Source of the DNA: Gammaproteobacteria bacterium | Lineage (GTDB): Bacteria; Pseudomonadota; Gammaproteobacteria; Xanthomonadales; Marinicellaceae | Assembly: GCA_030426065.1 (NCBI GenBank) | Contig: JAUHZH010000157.1 | Location: forward strand, 1 to 5,891 | DNA length: 5,891 nt | Direction: 5' to 3' | Shown here: piece by piece, positions 1-5,891 of the stretch | How positions within the stretch are numbered: the stretch's first letter is position 1 | Layout of the letters: each line of letters begins with the position of its first letter | Translations under genes and position numbers: made by a program | The notes under the pieces: model-generated | Told to the model about the DNA's origin: nothing | Database searches by the model: none | The model's input: only the letters and a program-made list of their open reading frames with translations

Positions 1-1
1 T

Positions 2-298
2 TACTACATGAACCTGCTGCAGTCCTTACCCACTTCAACACCTGTGATCGTCAGCCTGAATCAGCATGAATACATCAACAACAGCAAAATTCTGCTTTCC
101 AGAACATATCATCATCCGGTTTACAACCGAAACACTTTGCTGGCACAAAAGCAGATCCAGGCCATGCAGGGGCAGCGTCGCACTTTGTATTGTGGTGCTT
201 ACCTTGGCTGGGGGTTCCATGAAGACGGTGCTTTGAGTGGCGTGAGGGCAGCACAAAAGCTGCTTTCAGATGTTCAGAAACGGCAGCGTGCAGCATGA
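2..298 (+). CDS. FAD-dependent amine-oxidase-like oxidoreductase, C-terminal fragment (5' end outside window)
   Basis: The reading frame is open from base 2 and ends with TGA at 296-298, leaving the last 98 residues of a longer protein. The fragment begins YYMNLLQSL and ends with the block RTLYCGAYLGWGFHEDG (about residues 59-75 of the fragment), followed by SGVRAAQKLL. This is the C-terminal FAD-contacting region of the NAD(P)/FAD-dependent amine oxidase/phytoene-desaturase-like proteins that sit upstream of DUF1365 genes in many proteobacteria. Full-length relatives are roughly 400-450 residues with an N-terminal Rossmann GxGxxG motif, which would lie left of the window. The family is flavin-dependent; the substrate of this member is unknown, and its place beside a CFA-like methyltransferase suggests a redox step on acyl chains (inference). 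Its stop overlaps the next start by 4 bases. Family assignment is good; function is not established. Confidence 0.87.
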   Translation, partial: YYMNLLQSLPTSTPVIVSLNQHEYINNSKILLSRTYHHPVYNRNTLLAQKQIQAMQGQRRTLYCGAYLGWGFHEDGALSGVRAAQKLLSDVQKRQRAA

Positions 299-1038
299 AG
301 ACGGGGATCCTCAAAGGTCAAATCACCCATGCCCGGCGAAGCCCCCTTCGGCATGTGTTCAGGTACGACATGTTTTGGCATGTATTGGACCTGAATGCCA
401 TGGAAAAGTGGACGGGTCAAGGTCGTTTCAGAAGGCACAACCGTTGGGGACTGAACAGCATCCATGACACAGATTATGTGGACCGAGCCAACAAAGGGTC
501 CATCAAAAACAAGCTGGAAGCCCATTTGCGCTCAGAGGGCATTGAAGGCTGTGATCGTTTTTATTTGATGACGCACCCCAGGTTCTTGGGTTTTGAATTC
601 AATTCGGTGAGTTTCTATTTTTGTTATCAAGGTGATGAGATCAAGGCCATTGTGTCTGAAATCAATAACACGCCTTGGAAAGAAAAACACCTTTATTGCC
701 ACCCCATTGCTGATCCCAGCCAAACTCAGTGGCGTTTCACATTTGATAAACAGTTCCACATTTCCCCTTTCGCAGAGATGTCGATCTCCTATGACTGGCA
801 ATTCACTTTAGATGGACAAGGGTTTGGTGTGGTGATGAAATTAATCAAATCACAACAGCCGATCATGAGTGTGCTGTTGAACACAGAATGGTGCCGCTCT
901 GATTCATCTCATCAAAAGAACAAGTTTCCCGGCCAATCACTGAAGATGTGGCTGGCGATTTATTGGCAGGCATGGATTTTGTGGCTCAAAAGAACGCCCA
1001 TCCATGACCACCCCAACACACAAAGAGAAAGCAAATGA
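295..1038 (+). CDS. DUF1365 family protein
   Basis: A 247-residue protein, about the usual DUF1365 length of 240-270. Family landmarks in order: an N-terminal HARRSPLRHVFRY block (12-24), MTHPRFLGFEFNSVSFYFC (92-110), EINNTPWKEKHLY (122-134), FHISPF (154-159), and a C-terminal YWQAWILWLKRTPIHDHP (223-240). I see no signal peptide or clear membrane helix; the aromatic C-terminal segment could touch the membrane. The biochemical role of DUF1365 is unknown to me. It is nearly always found between an FAD oxidoreductase and a CFA-like methyltransferase, as here, so a supporting role in modifying membrane acyl chains is the natural inference. The ATG at 295 overlaps the upstream TGA (ATGA) and has no recognisable Shine-Dalgarno sequence, so initiation probably depends on ribosomes finishing the upstream gene. 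Family call firm, function open. Confidence 0.92.
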   Translation: MKTGILKGQITHARRSPLRHVFRYDMFWHVLDLNAMEKWTGQGRFRRHNRWGLNSIHDTDYVDRANKGSIKNKLEAHLRSEGIEGCDRFYLMTHPRFLGFEFNSVSFYFCYQGDEIKAIVSEINNTPWKEKHLYCHPIADPSQTQWRFTFDKQFHISPFAEMSISYDWQFTLDGQGFGVVMKLIKSQQPIMSVLLNTEWCRSDSSHQKNKFPGQSLKMWLAIYWQAWILWLKRTPIHDHPNTQRESK

Positions 1039-2294
1039 ACAACAGTGACACAATGAACACAAGCAACCAATTCGCAACGAGATGGACACAGTTCATCAAA
1101 GGCAAAGTGCTGCAACATTTTGCTCAAATCACCGCTGGTCACCTGACCTTGATTGACGGTGATGAGCGACATCAATTCGGCCAATCATCCGCCCGTTTGC
1201 AGGCCACCATTGAAGTCATCAGTGGTTCATTCTATTTTGACTTGGCATTCAAGGGCAGTGTTGGCGCTGCTGAATCCTACGCCCATGGAGATTGGGACAG
1301 TCCCGATCCAGCCCTGGTAACTGAATTGTTCGCCATCAACCGCGCGGTCACAGATGGCATGGAAGGTGGGGCTGCTTGGTTGATGAATTGGGTGGCCAAA
1401 GGCATACACCATTTCAATAAAAACAGCCGCCGTGGCAGTGAGAAAAACATCGCCGATCATTATGATTTGGGGAATGAGTTGTTTCGTTTGTTCCTGGATC
1501 CACACATGATGTATTCGTCTGCCATGTATACTGATGCAGATGACACTTTGGAGGTGGCGAGTGAACGCAAATTGCGTGTGGTCTGTAACAAACTTGATTT
1601 AAAACCAGAGGATCATTTACTTGAAATCGGCACAGGTTGGGGAGGGTTGGCCATTTATGCCGCCGTCCATTACGGCTGTCGCGTGACCACAACCACCATC
1701 AGTGAAGAGCAATACCAATTGGCCAAAGCCAAAGTCCAAGCCATGGGATTGACAGGCCAAATCACCTTGTTGAAAGAAGATTACCGTGATTTGACCGGCC
1801 AATATGACAAGCTGGTCTCGATTGAAATGATTGAGGCCGTTGGACATCAATACCTAGATCAATACAGCGGACAGTTGGGGCGTTTACTGAAGCCCGATGG
1901 TTTGGCGTTGATTCAAGCCATCACCATAGAAGATGCTCGGTATCAACAGGCATTGCGAAGTGTGGACTTCATTAAAAAACACATTTTCCCTGGCAGTTTC
2001 ATTCCCTCTGTATCAGTGATCTTGTCTTCAATGGCCAAAAACAGCCACTTGAAAGCCATTCATTTGGAAGATTTTGGTGACAGCTATGCCCGCACATTAA
2101 AGGATTGGAAACAACGTTTTGTCAGTCAATCATCGGAAGTGAAAGCCATGGGCTATGATGATTATTTCCAAAGAATGTGGCGGTTTTATTTTGATTACTG
2201 CATCGGTGGCTTTCAAGCACGCTGCATCAGTGTGGTGCATGTTTTGTTGTCTGCTCCTGAAAATCGAAAGTCATCTTTACTGGCCTTGACATGA
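1035..2294 (+). CDS. CFA-family SAM-dependent methyltransferase (cyclopropane-fatty-acyl-phospholipid synthase-like) with altered bicarbonate site
   Basis: A 419-residue protein, slightly longer than E. coli Cfa (382). Residues 1-130 match the N-terminal lipid-binding region of Cfa-type enzymes. The catalytic domain starts with DHYDLGNELFRLFLDPHMMY (141-160). The SAM-binding motif is LLEIGTGWGGLAIYAA (195-210), and IEMIEAVGHQYL follows (263-274). The C-terminal MWRFYFDYCIGGFQAR (381-396) is typical. Such enzymes transfer a methyl carbon from S-adenosylmethionine to the double bond of a phospholipid acyl chain at the membrane. By my hand alignment the E. coli bicarbonate ligands Glu239 and Tyr317 correspond to Glu267 and Tyr385, but Cys139 is Ser162 and His266 is Gln294. 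Cyclopropane formation is therefore not assured; a methylated or other product is possible. Start 1035 is chosen for the ATGA overlap and the weak purine-rich stretch at 1022-1031; Met7 (1053) is the alternative. Confidence 0.93.
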   Translation: MNNSDTMNTSNQFATRWTQFIKGKVLQHFAQITAGHLTLIDGDERHQFGQSSARLQATIEVISGSFYFDLAFKGSVGAAESYAHGDWDSPDPALVTELFAINRAVTDGMEGGAAWLMNWVAKGIHHFNKNSRRGSEKNIADHYDLGNELFRLFLDPHMMYSSAMYTDADDTLEVASERKLRVVCNKLDLKPEDHLLEIGTGWGGLAIYAAVHYGCRVTTTTISEEQYQLAKAKVQAMGLTGQITLLKEDYRDLTGQYDKLVSIEMIEAVGHQYLDQYSGQLGRLLKPDGLALIQAITIEDARYQQALRSVDFIKKHIFPGSFIPSVSVILSSMAKNSHLKAIHLEDFGDSYARTLKDWKQRFVSQSSEVKAMGYDDYFQRMWRFYFDYCIGGFQARCISVVHVLLSAPENRKSSLLALT

Positions 2295-2830
2295 TCTCCA
2301 AGCACACAGTGATCAACTTCATGCTCTTCATGCTGCTGTGGCCGGTTGCAGTGATGGGTGCGGTTTCAGGTCATTGGCTACCGACGGTTTTTGTGTGGGC
2401 GCTGTTATTCAGCCACAGTGTGCTTGCCAAAAAAAGCCCTGAACAGACCATGGTGCTGTCCCTTTTTGCTTTGATTTTCGGTTGGAGTTTTGAGTTTTTG
2501 ATGTCATCTTTGGGTTTGTTGAAACACAGCAGCCACCTTTCTGTATTGGGTGTTCCTGTGTGGATTTTGTGCCTTTGGCACGGTTTGGGTTTGACTATCA
2601 GGTTGTCAAACCGTTGGTTGATGGCCGCTGGGCTGGTTCCCGTTTTGTGCTGGTTGTGCTTGGTTCCTGTGACTTACATGACCGCAGCCAAATGGGGCGC
2701 GGTTGATGTAGTACAACCGGTGATGGCTTCAATATTGATCATTGTTTGCTGGGGTGTGATGGTCGTGATGATGCGACAATTGTACAGCCGTATTGCACTT
2801 CAAGGGACTGGCAAGGAGTTGGCATCATGA
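2291..2830 (+). CDS. DUF2878 family small integral membrane protein
   Basis: A 179-residue, very hydrophobic protein. Likely membrane segments lie near residues 7-26, 28-46, 53-72, 85-104, 109-129 and 143-163, so five or six helices. The block VPVWILCLWHGLGLT (88-102) and the preceding GWSFEFLMSSLGLL (64-77) match what I know of DUF2878, a family often placed next to DUF1365 and CFA-like genes in gammaproteobacteria. The protein belongs in the inner membrane. No catalytic motif is visible and no function is established; a partner or anchor for the neighbouring lipid-modifying enzymes is an inference from context only. It starts inside the upstream stop (ATGA, 2291-2294) without a Shine-Dalgarno sequence and ends inside the next start. 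The DUF3833 lipoprotein gene that often accompanies this family is absent from this window. Confidence 0.82.
   Translation: MISKHTVINFMLFMLLWPVAVMGAVSGHWLPTVFVWALLFSHSVLAKKSPEQTMVLSLFALIFGWSFEFLMSSLGLLKHSSHLSVLGVPVWILCLWHGLGLTIRLSNRWLMAAGLVPVLCWLCLVPVTYMTAAKWGAVDVVQPVMASILIIVCWGVMVVMMRQLYSRIALQGTGKELAS
2813..2818 (+). promoter_or_regulatory. Shine-Dalgarno AAGGAG for the DUF1295 gene
   Basis: AAGGAG lies 8 bases upstream of ATG 2827, inside the end of the DUF2878 gene. It decides between this start and earlier in-frame starts and is the strongest ribosome-binding site in the window. Confidence 0.8.
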
Positions 2831-3597
2831 ATGATTTTTCTTGGCCCACATTGTTCGCTGTGGCTGTCGCCACACAAGCACTGGCATGGTTGTGGCAACG
2901 CAAACACAACAACGCCGATGCGGTGGATCTGGCATGGTCCTTTTCAATGGTCCTGATGGCCATCTATTTGCTGTGGTCGCTGCGCCCGCATTGGGTCAAT
3001 GCCATGTTGGTTCTGTGTTTCCCCATCTTGTGGAATTTGAGGTTGAGCTTTCATTTGTTCAAACGCATCGAAGCAAGTCACGAAGACAGCCGATACCGAC
3101 ACTTGCGGCGTCATTGGCATCAGAACACGCAACTGAAATTTGCCCTGTTCTTTTTGGCTCAAGCTGGCTTGAGTGTTTTGTTTGTGTTGCCTGGATTGTG
3201 GCTGATGTTGGCACCTGAATTGTCACTTTGGCATGCCATGCCTGTGATGGTGTGGGGCTTGTTGTGTCTGCTTGGTGTCAGTGTTGCAGACCAACAATTG
3301 CATCGGTTCAAACAAAACCCTGCATTCAAGAACATGGTTTGTGATGTGGGTTTGTGGCGTTATTCCAGACACCCCAATTACTTTTTCGAATGGCTGCACT
3401 GGTGGGTCTATCCCCTGGCACTGATTGGCAGCCCCTATTTTTTCGGCGCCATTGGTGTGGTGGTTCTGATGCTGGTGTTTTTACTTAAACTCACTGGCAT
3501 ACCCTTTGCTGAGCAACAAGCCTTGTTACATCGAGGTGAGGCTTATCGGGCCTATCAGCGACGCACTTCGCCTTTCTTTCTGTGGAGAACAAAATGA
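2827..3597 (+). CDS. DUF1295 family membrane protein (steroid 5-alpha-reductase / isoprenylcysteine methyltransferase fold)
   Basis: A 256-residue polytopic membrane protein, near the usual DUF1295 length. Visible landmarks: ADAVDLAWSFSMV (30-42), WNLRLSFHLFKR (69-80), an acidic/basic loop with SRYRHLRRHW (88-97), ADQQLHRFKQNP (154-165), the key block GLWRYSRHPNYFFEWLHWW (175-193), and the C-terminal HRGEAYRAYQRRTSPFFLW (235-253). Helices are likely near 7-24, 38-52, 56-74, 104-128, 137-155 and 195-222. The Arg-His-Pro-Asn-Tyr block is the cofactor-binding region in steroid 5-alpha-reductases and related methyltransferases, so a NADPH- or SAM-dependent step on a lipid is plausible. The usual Gly of HPNYxGE is Phe187 here. 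Start 2827 is favoured over upstream in-frame starts because of the ATGA overlap and a good AAGGAG at 2813-2818. Substrate unknown. Confidence 0.88.
   Translation: MNDFSWPTLFAVAVATQALAWLWQRKHNNADAVDLAWSFSMVLMAIYLLWSLRPHWVNAMLVLCFPILWNLRLSFHLFKRIEASHEDSRYRHLRRHWHQNTQLKFALFFLAQAGLSVLFVLPGLWLMLAPELSLWHAMPVMVWGLLCLLGVSVADQQLHRFKQNPAFKNMVCDVGLWRYSRHPNYFFEWLHWWVYPLALIGSPYFFGAIGVVVLMLVFLLKLTGIPFAEQQALLHRGEAYRAYQRRTSPFFLWRTK
3584..3587 (+). promoter_or_regulatory. Shine-Dalgarno GGAG for the CNMT-like methyltransferase gene
   Basis: GGAG lies 6 bases before ATG 3594. The in-frame GTG at 3582 overlaps this site, so it is better read as part of the ribosome-binding site than as the start codon. Confidence 0.72.
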
Positions 3598-4649
3598 AAC
3601 ATATTTTAAATTGGATTGAACAAGGCTTGCTGCCTGATTGGGTGGTCAGGATGGGGATTCGTCACTTGCTCAAAGTACGACTCAAAGAAGAGCAAGCCCA
3701 CGCCATCGAAAGCAGTCATGAGCGGTACCAAGCTTTTTTGGATGAGGTGGCCGATTCCCCAGTCGCCATGGCAACCGATGAGGCCAACGCGCAACATTAT
3801 GAAATACCTGCCAGCTTTTACAGCTTGGTTCTGGGTCAACACAAGAAGTATTCATCGTGCTTGTATCAAGGCAATGAAACGCTGACAGAAGCTGAGCACC
3901 AGATGCTGACCTTGTATCTGAGTCGCGCCCAACTGAAGAATGGACAATCCATCCTCGAGTTGGGGTGTGGTTGGGGCTCGTTGACTTTGTTCATGGCGGA
4001 GACGTTTTCAGATGCCCGAATCACGGCGGTGTCCAATTCAGCTTCTCAAAAGGCATACATCATGGAACAGGCCAGGTTGCGAAGTCTCAATAACATCCAA
4101 GTCATCACCTGTGACATCAACGTTTTCAGTCCCAGCCAACAGTATGATCGGGTGGTTTCTGTCGAAATGTTTGAACATGTCCGAAACTACCAGCAATTGT
4201 TCTTGCGCATCAATGACTGGCTCAAACCGGAAGGAAAATTGTTTTTTCATGTGTTCTGTCACCGCTTTCTGATGTATCCTTTTGATACTGAAGGGGATGA
4301 TAACTGGATGGGCAAATATTTTTTTACTGGTGGGCAAATGCCCGCTTTTGACACGTTTCTGCATTTTCAAGGACCGCTCCAGCCACAAAGGCGATGGGTG
4401 GTCAATGGGCAGCATTATGAAAAAACGTCCAACCACTGGTTGGAGAACATGGACAAGAACAAAGCTGAAATCATGACCTTGTTCCAAACCATTTACGGTG
4501 AAGACGCTCGACTGTGGTTTCAAAGGTGGCGCATCTTTTTCATGTCTTGTGCTGAATTGTTTGGTTACCAACAAGGGCAACAATGGCATGTGGCACACCA
4601 TTTGTACACCAAACCCAAATCGCACATAGAGGATCAAATGGCCGCATGA
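3594..4649 (+). CDS. CFA-family SAM-dependent methyltransferase, coclaurine N-methyltransferase-like subgroup
   Basis: A 351-residue protein that lacks most of the N-terminal domain of classical Cfa. Landmarks: AQHYEIPASFYSLVLGQHKK (66-85), SAM-binding ILELGCGWGSLTLFMA (120-135), VSVEMFEHVRNY (188-199), DDNWMGKYFFTGGQMP (235-250), RWVVNGQHYEKTSNHWLENM (267-286) and RIFFMSCAELFGY (313-325). From memory this whole series runs almost motif for motif with plant coclaurine/pavine N-methyltransferases, including Glu191, Glu194 and His195, which line up with the catalytic Glu204/Glu207/His208 of the Coptis enzyme. Plant CNMTs are known relatives of bacterial CFA synthases, so this is probably the bacterial side of that family. 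A methyl transfer is well supported; the substrate (acyl chain, amine or lipid head group) is unknown. Start 3594 is chosen for the ATGA overlap plus GGAG at 3584-3587. It is coupled to the DUF1295 gene upstream and a histidine kinase downstream. Confidence 0.92.
   Translation: MKHILNWIEQGLLPDWVVRMGIRHLLKVRLKEEQAHAIESSHERYQAFLDEVADSPVAMATDEANAQHYEIPASFYSLVLGQHKKYSSCLYQGNETLTEAEHQMLTLYLSRAQLKNGQSILELGCGWGSLTLFMAETFSDARITAVSNSASQKAYIMEQARLRSLNNIQVITCDINVFSPSQQYDRVVSVEMFEHVRNYQQLFLRINDWLKPEGKLFFHVFCHRFLMYPFDTEGDDNWMGKYFFTGGQMPAFDTFLHFQGPLQPQRRWVVNGQHYEKTSNHWLENMDKNKAEIMTLFQTIYGEDARLWFQRWRIFFMSCAELFGYQQGQQWHVAHHLYTKPKSHIEDQMAA
4628..4633 (+). promoter_or_regulatory. Possible Shine-Dalgarno AGAGGA for the histidine kinase gene
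   Basis: The purine-rich AGAGGA lies 12 bases before ATG 4646, a little farther than ideal. Together with the ATGA overlap it supports this start; the other nearby ATG codons (4638, 4650) are out of the kinase frame. Confidence 0.5.
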
Positions 4650-5891
4650 ATGCCAAAGGTACACTTTCACGATTGATCAAGGCTTTGCTGATTCACTTGT
4701 TTTTGATCAGTCTGGTCACTGTGGCAGGCGTGTTTGGTGCTGCCAAAGTGGTTGAAAATGTTTTGATCAGGGAGGCGTTGAACGGAGAAGCGGCTTTTTT
4801 CTGGGCAGAGTATGAGCAGAACCCTGATTTTCCCTTGCCCAAAACCATGAACCTGACCGGTTACTTCGAGCAGGGAACTACCAACTTTCCTGAACAACTG
4901 TTGGGCATGGAAAGTGATTTTCAAAGGGTGGGCTTGAATGAAAAAGCCCCGATTGTGTACCGCACTGAAAAGTTCAATCGAACCTTGTATTTGGTTTTTG
5001 AAGAAGCGCAGGTGTCGAAGCTGGCGCTCTATTTTGGTATCGCACCACTGGTGCTGGTGCTTTTGGTTATTTATTTACCCGCGTTCATTTCGTTCTTCTT
5101 GGCCAGACGTGCCGTGTCTCCGCTGCTGAAAGTGGTGAAGAAAATCGAGCAAATCAAAATTTCTAAAAAAGGCTTGGCTGCCATCGATTTCTCAGACCTG
5201 GGTGACCAAGGCAATTTGGAGGTCCGTTCATTGATTGATACCTTCGAAACATTTTCTGAACGGATTGCGGAATTTGTAGAAAGGGAACGCAACTTTTCAC
5301 GTTATGCCAGTCATGAATTAAGGACGCCCTTGTCGGTTTTTAAAGTGTCATTGGCATCATTGAAACAGCAACCTTTGGATGAAAAGTCACACAAAATCAT
5401 CAATCGCATGGAGCCTGTGATTGATGACATGAGCGACTTGATTGAATCGCTGTTGCTGTTGTCTAGGGAACAAAACAGCAAGGTCAAATTAACACCCATG
5501 GTCTTGAACCCAGTGGTCAAACAAGTCATCGATGATGTGACTTTTGCTTTCAGCGATAAACGGATTCAGGTGGTCGAGCAATTCAATCATGAGTTGGTCG
5601 CTTCCGTGCCCGAGCAGATTTTCCAAATCATCATTGGCAACTTGATTCGCAATGCCTTTTGCTACAGTGAACCGGAAAGCACCGTTTGGGTGACCATTGG
5701 GACAAACCAAATCGTGGTTAAAGACCAAGGGATTGGCATGTCAAAAGAACAATTAGAAAAAGTCTTTCAACCTTTTTACCGTGCCGATGAGTTCAGTGAA
5801 TCCAAAGGTTTTGGTTTGGGCTTGGCCATCGTTGACTGGTTGTGTCAGCAACAAGGTTGGGTGGTTCGTTTTGAAAGTGAGCTGGGACAAG
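4646..5891 (+). CDS. Membrane sensor histidine kinase, 3' end outside window
   Basis: The frame is open from ATG 4646 to the window edge, giving 415 residues and one extra base. Order of parts: transmembrane helix 1 (about 13-32), a short periplasmic region (about 33-125), helix 2 (about 126-153), a HAMP-like linker containing VSPLLKVVKKIEQI (157-170), a dimerisation/phosphoacceptor domain with SRYASHELRTPLSVFK (218-233; predicted phosphorylated His223), then an ATPase domain with N box NLIRNAF (332-338), G1 DQGIGMS (360-366), F box VFQPFYRAD (373-381) and G2 GFGLGLAI (388-395). All catalytic boxes are intact. The periplasmic motif FPLPKTMNLTGYF (61-73) recurs in proteobacterial kinases of this type; its ligand is unknown. 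No response regulator is seen in the window. The ATGA overlap with the methyltransferase gene and AGAGGA at 4628-4633 support this start. Only the C-terminal tail seems missing. Confidence 0.95.
   Translation, partial: MNAKGTLSRLIKALLIHLFLISLVTVAGVFGAAKVVENVLIREALNGEAAFFWAEYEQNPDFPLPKTMNLTGYFEQGTTNFPEQLLGMESDFQRVGLNEKAPIVYRTEKFNRTLYLVFEEAQVSKLALYFGIAPLVLVLLVIYLPAFISFFLARRAVSPLLKVVKKIEQIKISKKGLAAIDFSDLGDQGNLEVRSLIDTFETFSERIAEFVERERNFSRYASHELRTPLSVFKVSLASLKQQPLDEKSHKIINRMEPVIDDMSDLIESLLLLSREQNSKVKLTPMVLNPVVKQVIDDVTFAFSDKRIQVVEQFNHELVASVPEQIFQIIIGNLIRNAFCYSEPESTVWVTIGTNQIVVKDQGIGMSKEQLEKVFQPFYRADEFSESKGFGLGLAIVDWLCQQQGWVVRFESELGQ

Noticed and set aside
2746..2826. Upstream extension of the DUF1295 gene to a TTG start at 2746
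   Set aside because: It would lie wholly within the DUF2878 gene and add 27 residues unlike the family's N-terminus. The ATG at 2827 has a good Shine-Dalgarno sequence and the ATGA overlap seen at every other junction.
3582..3593. GTG start at 3582 for the CNMT-like gene
   Set aside because: The GTG is part of the GGAG ribosome-binding stretch that serves ATG 3594, and the ATGA pattern favours 3594.
3594..4649. Alkaloid biosynthesis gene acquired from a plant
   Set aside because: The likeness to plant CNMT is real, but codon use matches the neighbouring genes, the gene is embedded in a coupled bacterial operon, and no other alkaloid pathway gene is present. A shared bacterial ancestry is simpler.
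4038..4670. Long antisense open frame of about 210 codons opposite the CNMT-like gene
   Set aside because: The opposite strand encodes a strongly recognisable enzyme over the whole stretch, the antisense translation shows no known motif, and it has no convincing ribosome-binding site. It is a shadow frame.
4695..4773. Repeated TTTTGATCAG words near the start of the kinase gene as a possible operator
   Set aside because: Both copies fall in the coding sequence of the first helix and early periplasmic region, read as ordinary Leu-Ile codons, and there is no promoter nearby. Chance is the likely explanation.
1..5891. Terminators, tRNA or other RNA genes, insertion sequences, CRISPR arrays
   Set aside because: Coding sequence fills the window with overlapping junctions; I saw no hairpin with a T-run between genes, no repeat array, no transposase-like frame and no tRNA-like cloverleaf.

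Overview
The window is one uninterrupted stretch of seven plus-strand genes with no intergenic DNA. It looks bacterial and proteobacterial, most likely gammaproteobacterial. The reasons are the gene set (DUF1365, CFA-type methyltransferase, DUF2878, DUF1295), an envelope histidine kinase of proteobacterial style, moderate GC, and strong use of TTG for leucine (by hand count about 29 of 49 Leu codons in the kinase gene). I cannot name the genus.

Layout: (1) C-terminal end of an FAD-dependent amine-oxidase-like oxidoreductase, 2-298, cut by the left edge. (2) DUF1365 protein, 295-1038. (3) CFA-family SAM-dependent methyltransferase, 1035-2294. (4) DUF2878 small membrane protein, 2291-2830. (5) DUF1295 membrane protein of the steroid-5-alpha-reductase/isoprenylcysteine-methyltransferase fold, 2827-3597. 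(6) A second, very different CFA-family methyltransferase that closely resembles plant coclaurine N-methyltransferases, 3594-4649. (7) A membrane sensor histidine kinase, 4646 to the right edge, cut a little after its G2 box. Every one of the six gene junctions is the same 4-base ATGA stop/start overlap, so the window is the inside of a single translationally coupled operon. Its promoter and its terminator both lie outside.

How it may work together: the FAD enzyme, DUF1365, CFA-like enzyme and DUF2878 form a recurring proteobacterial lipid-modification set. In some bacteria such genes belong to oxidative or singlet-oxygen responses and to synthesis of methylated or furan fatty acids. Here the set is extended by a DUF1295/CNMT-like methyltransferase pair and a histidine kinase. 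The inferred picture is a membrane acyl-chain modification pathway with two one-carbon transfer steps and redox steps, co-expressed with a sensor of envelope state. The most notable details are two. First, the first CFA-like protein has replaced two of the bicarbonate-binding residues of cyclopropane synthases (Cys to Ser, His to Gln), which hints at methyl-branched or other non-cyclopropane products. Second, the second one keeps the Glu/Glu/His catalytic set of plant N-methyltransferases. No RNA genes, mobile elements, CRISPR arrays or terminators were seen.
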